In this document: positions 6,101-7,357 of the stretch, piece after piece
Layout: each line of letters starts with the position of its first letter
Position numbering within the stretch: the first letter of the stretch is position 1
Assembly: GCA_016932965.1 (NCBI GenBank)
Contig: JAFGBW010000107.1
Span: 1 to 7,357 of the forward strand
Direction: 5' to 3'
From: Candidatus Auribacterota bacterium
Lineage (GTDB): Bacteria; Auribacterota; JAFGBW01
Length of the DNA stretch: 7,357 bases
Made by a program: the position numbers and the translations under genes
The notes under the pieces: generated by a model
What the model saw: only the letters and a program-made list of their open reading frames with translations
The model's database searches: none
What the model was told of the DNA's origin: nothing

Positions 6101-6178
6101 TTCCATTTTCCATTCAAACCATGAAAATTAAACGATTGAAAATATCCGGTCAATCAAAAGAAATCATAATATTTTTCC

Positions 6179-6247
6179 CCCCGCAGAGGCGCTGAGGCGC
6201 GGAGAATGAATATGATATTTTCTCCGCGCCTCAGCGCCTCTGCGGGG
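6179..6247. repeat. Perfect 28-bp inverted repeat (cgcagaggcgctgaggcgcgg hairpin)
   Basis: The left arm (6179-6206, ccccgcagaggcgctgaggc and on to ggagaa) and the right arm (6220-6247) are exact inverse complements around a 13-base AT-rich loop (6207-6219). In RNA from either strand this would form a very stable hairpin. Neither strand has a T-tract directly after it, so it is not a textbook terminator, though it could attenuate or protect transcripts between the two minus-strand genes. Partial copies at 2498-2516 and about 1745-1760 mark it as a dispersed repeat. Confidence 0.85.
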
Positions 6248-6294
6248 AAATCAAAAAATGTTAATCTCCCTGTCTGCAAAACAGTTATATTGAT

Positions 6295-7357
6295 TTACCG
6301 GATCAGAAGATTCACGCTGCCGATGTCCGCTTTGGTCAGTTTGAATTGAACGTCATCAGATGCGAAAACAACCTCGCCTGCGGCATTTTCATCAACGCCG
6401 TAATCGTACCTGCCGGAACGGTCGGCGGTTAAAAAATTAAATCCCCTGTAAGCCGGGGCATCCGGGTCCTGGCTGTATACTATTTCCCCTATGGGGCATT
6501 CGATGTCATAATGCAGCAGCCACGGGATATTATTTTTCCGGGTCAGTTTAATCCTGACGCGATAGGTTTTATTTTCATTGGCGGACCTGATATCGCAAAT
6601 CACCGTTGAATCTGCAAGGACAGCGGCAAAATTCGTCAGGGACAGGGTTTTGATTTTTTTGGCATTGGGTATGCCGATCACAGCCCCTTCAGTCAAAAAA
6701 AAGCCGTTTCCCCCGCTTCCCTTTTTCCGGATATTGACAAAAGAGCGCAGCGTGAATCTTTCGCTTCCCTTTTCAGCAGTGACAAACAACCGGACAGCCG
6801 TTATGGGATTATTCATGGGTGAAATCTTTTTCAATTCTTCATCCCCGATGACTGAATTCGCGCCGTTTAAATATTCGATGTCGAACCGGCTGATCCTCAC
6901 CCCTTCAGGCATTTTAATGAGCGGTTTGACCTCTCCCTTGTATCTTCTGACAATTTCACCTTTGGCCTCATCCAGAAAAATCGTCATCTCGACTTCCTTC
7001 ATGCGTGTCATCTCAGGATAAAAAAAGACCCTCCCCGGTGTCCCGGCCGGCACATCATTATGAAACACGATATAATTCTTTTTGATCTGATCTTCTCCTT
7101 CCTCCTCGAAAAAATCGATTTCGGTAAAAAGAAACTGTTTTTTCAGGGAGGACCAGATTTGGGCAACCGGAACAGGAGCGGAAGGATTATACTGGTATAG
7201 CAGACGAATCTTTTGTCCCGGGACCACGGATGCGATCTTCTGTTCCCACCATGGCACGTAGCTGACGCCGTGCGGCTCAGCCTTTGTGATTTCAAGCACT
7301 TCCCTCAATCCGTCGTACTTATAGGTGCCTTCCAGAATCTGATCCATGGCCAGAGCC
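6295..7357 (-). CDS. Beta-rich protein of unknown family, N-terminus beyond the window; possibly the body of a pilin-like protein
   Basis: The frame is open through the right edge. The first ATG, at 7347, is preceded in frame by Ala-Leu-Ala codons and has no ribosome site in the 10 bases available, so it is probably internal. At least 353 residues are visible. No membrane helix, signal peptide or catalytic motif is seen. The sequence alternates hydrophobic and polar residues in a way that suggests beta strands. The visible beginning, MDQILEGTYKYDGLREVLEI then HGVSYVPWW, resembles the segment after the membrane helix of GspJ/PilW-like minor pilins (a short helix followed by a glycine-containing strand). 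That is a weak analogy; the F-T-L-I-E signal that would prove it would lie outside the window. It ends at TAA 6295, 48 bases before the hairpin repeat. The gene is real, the family unresolved. Confidence 0.7.
   Translation of the reverse strand, partial: ALAMDQILEGTYKYDGLREVLEITKAEPHGVSYVPWWEQKIASVVPGQKIRLLYQYNPSAPVPVAQIWSSLKKQFLFTEIDFFEEEGEDQIKKNYIVFHNDVPAGTPGRVFFYPEMTRMKEVEMTIFLDEAKGEIVRRYKGEVKPLIKMPEGVRISRFDIEYLNGANSVIGDEELKKISPMNNPITAVRLFVTAEKGSERFTLRSFVNIRKKGSGGNGFFLTEGAVIGIPNAKKIKTLSLTNFAAVLADSTVICDIRSANENKTYRVRIKLTRKNNIPWLLHYDIECPIGEIVYSQDPDAPAYRGFNFLTADRSGRYDYGVDENAAGEVVFASDDVQFKLTKADIGSVNLLIR

Noticed and set aside
6091-6153. TTG start at 6153 for the DUF502 gene
   Set aside because: It adds 21 residues of poor character and lacks a ribosome site; ATG 6090 has AAGGGAG just upstream.
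6179-6247. Classical rho-independent terminator
   Set aside because: The stem is strong but there is no T-tract after it on either strand, and partial copies elsewhere mark it as a dispersed repeat.
6578-7021. Plus-strand open frame of 147 codons opposite the beta-rich protein
   Set aside because: Shadow of the longer minus-strand frame, with no ribosome site or recognisable domain.

Overview
This 7.4 kb window is bacterial chromosomal DNA with moderate GC. Seven protein genes are supported; two of them run off the window ends. Six are on the minus strand and one (thpR) is on the plus strand. The gene content (prepilin-type genes, a coiled-coil DUF502 membrane protein, a membrane-fused spermidine synthase-like protein) and the short intergenic repeats of the cgcagaggcgc, cacggagaacac, AATTGAGAATT and aatcctgttaatcctg types resemble genomes of uncultured diderm bacteria such as Omnitrophota or other PVC-related lineages. 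That placement is an inference from style, with no marker gene to prove it.

Layout from left to right. Bases 1-452 (minus) hold the N-terminal 150 residues of a class I SAM-dependent RNA methyltransferase. Directly upstream of it, 453-1199 (minus) encodes a GspG-like prepilin; its TAA is followed immediately by the methyltransferase ATG. A gap of nearly 700 bases (1200-1887) carries a likely pilin promoter, a nested inverted-repeat element, several other repeat relics and a likely thpR promoter. thpR (1888-2433, plus) encodes an RNA 2',3'-cyclic phosphodiesterase. It converges across a 300-base repeat-containing gap on a 516-residue membrane/spermidine synthase-like fusion (2737-4287, minus).

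Further right, an AT-rich gap with AATTGAGAATT repeats separates that gene from a GreA-type transcript cleavage factor (4492-4971, minus). GreA lies 57 bases downstream of a DUF502 membrane protein with a long coiled-coil insertion (5029-6090, minus), so these two probably share a transcript. A perfect 28-bp hairpin (6179-6247) separates them from a large beta-rich protein (6295 to the right edge, minus) whose start lies outside the window and which may be the body of a second pilin-like protein.

The genes do not form one recognisable pathway. The window reads as housekeeping and envelope genes separated by repeat-rich spacers. No RNA gene, CRISPR array, transposase, phage gene or defence system is visible. 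The most notable items are the intergenic repeat families (one encodes the end of greA, another supplies a promoter element), the enlarged DUF502 protein, the altered active-site loop of the spermidine synthase-like protein, and the pilin/methyltransferase junction.
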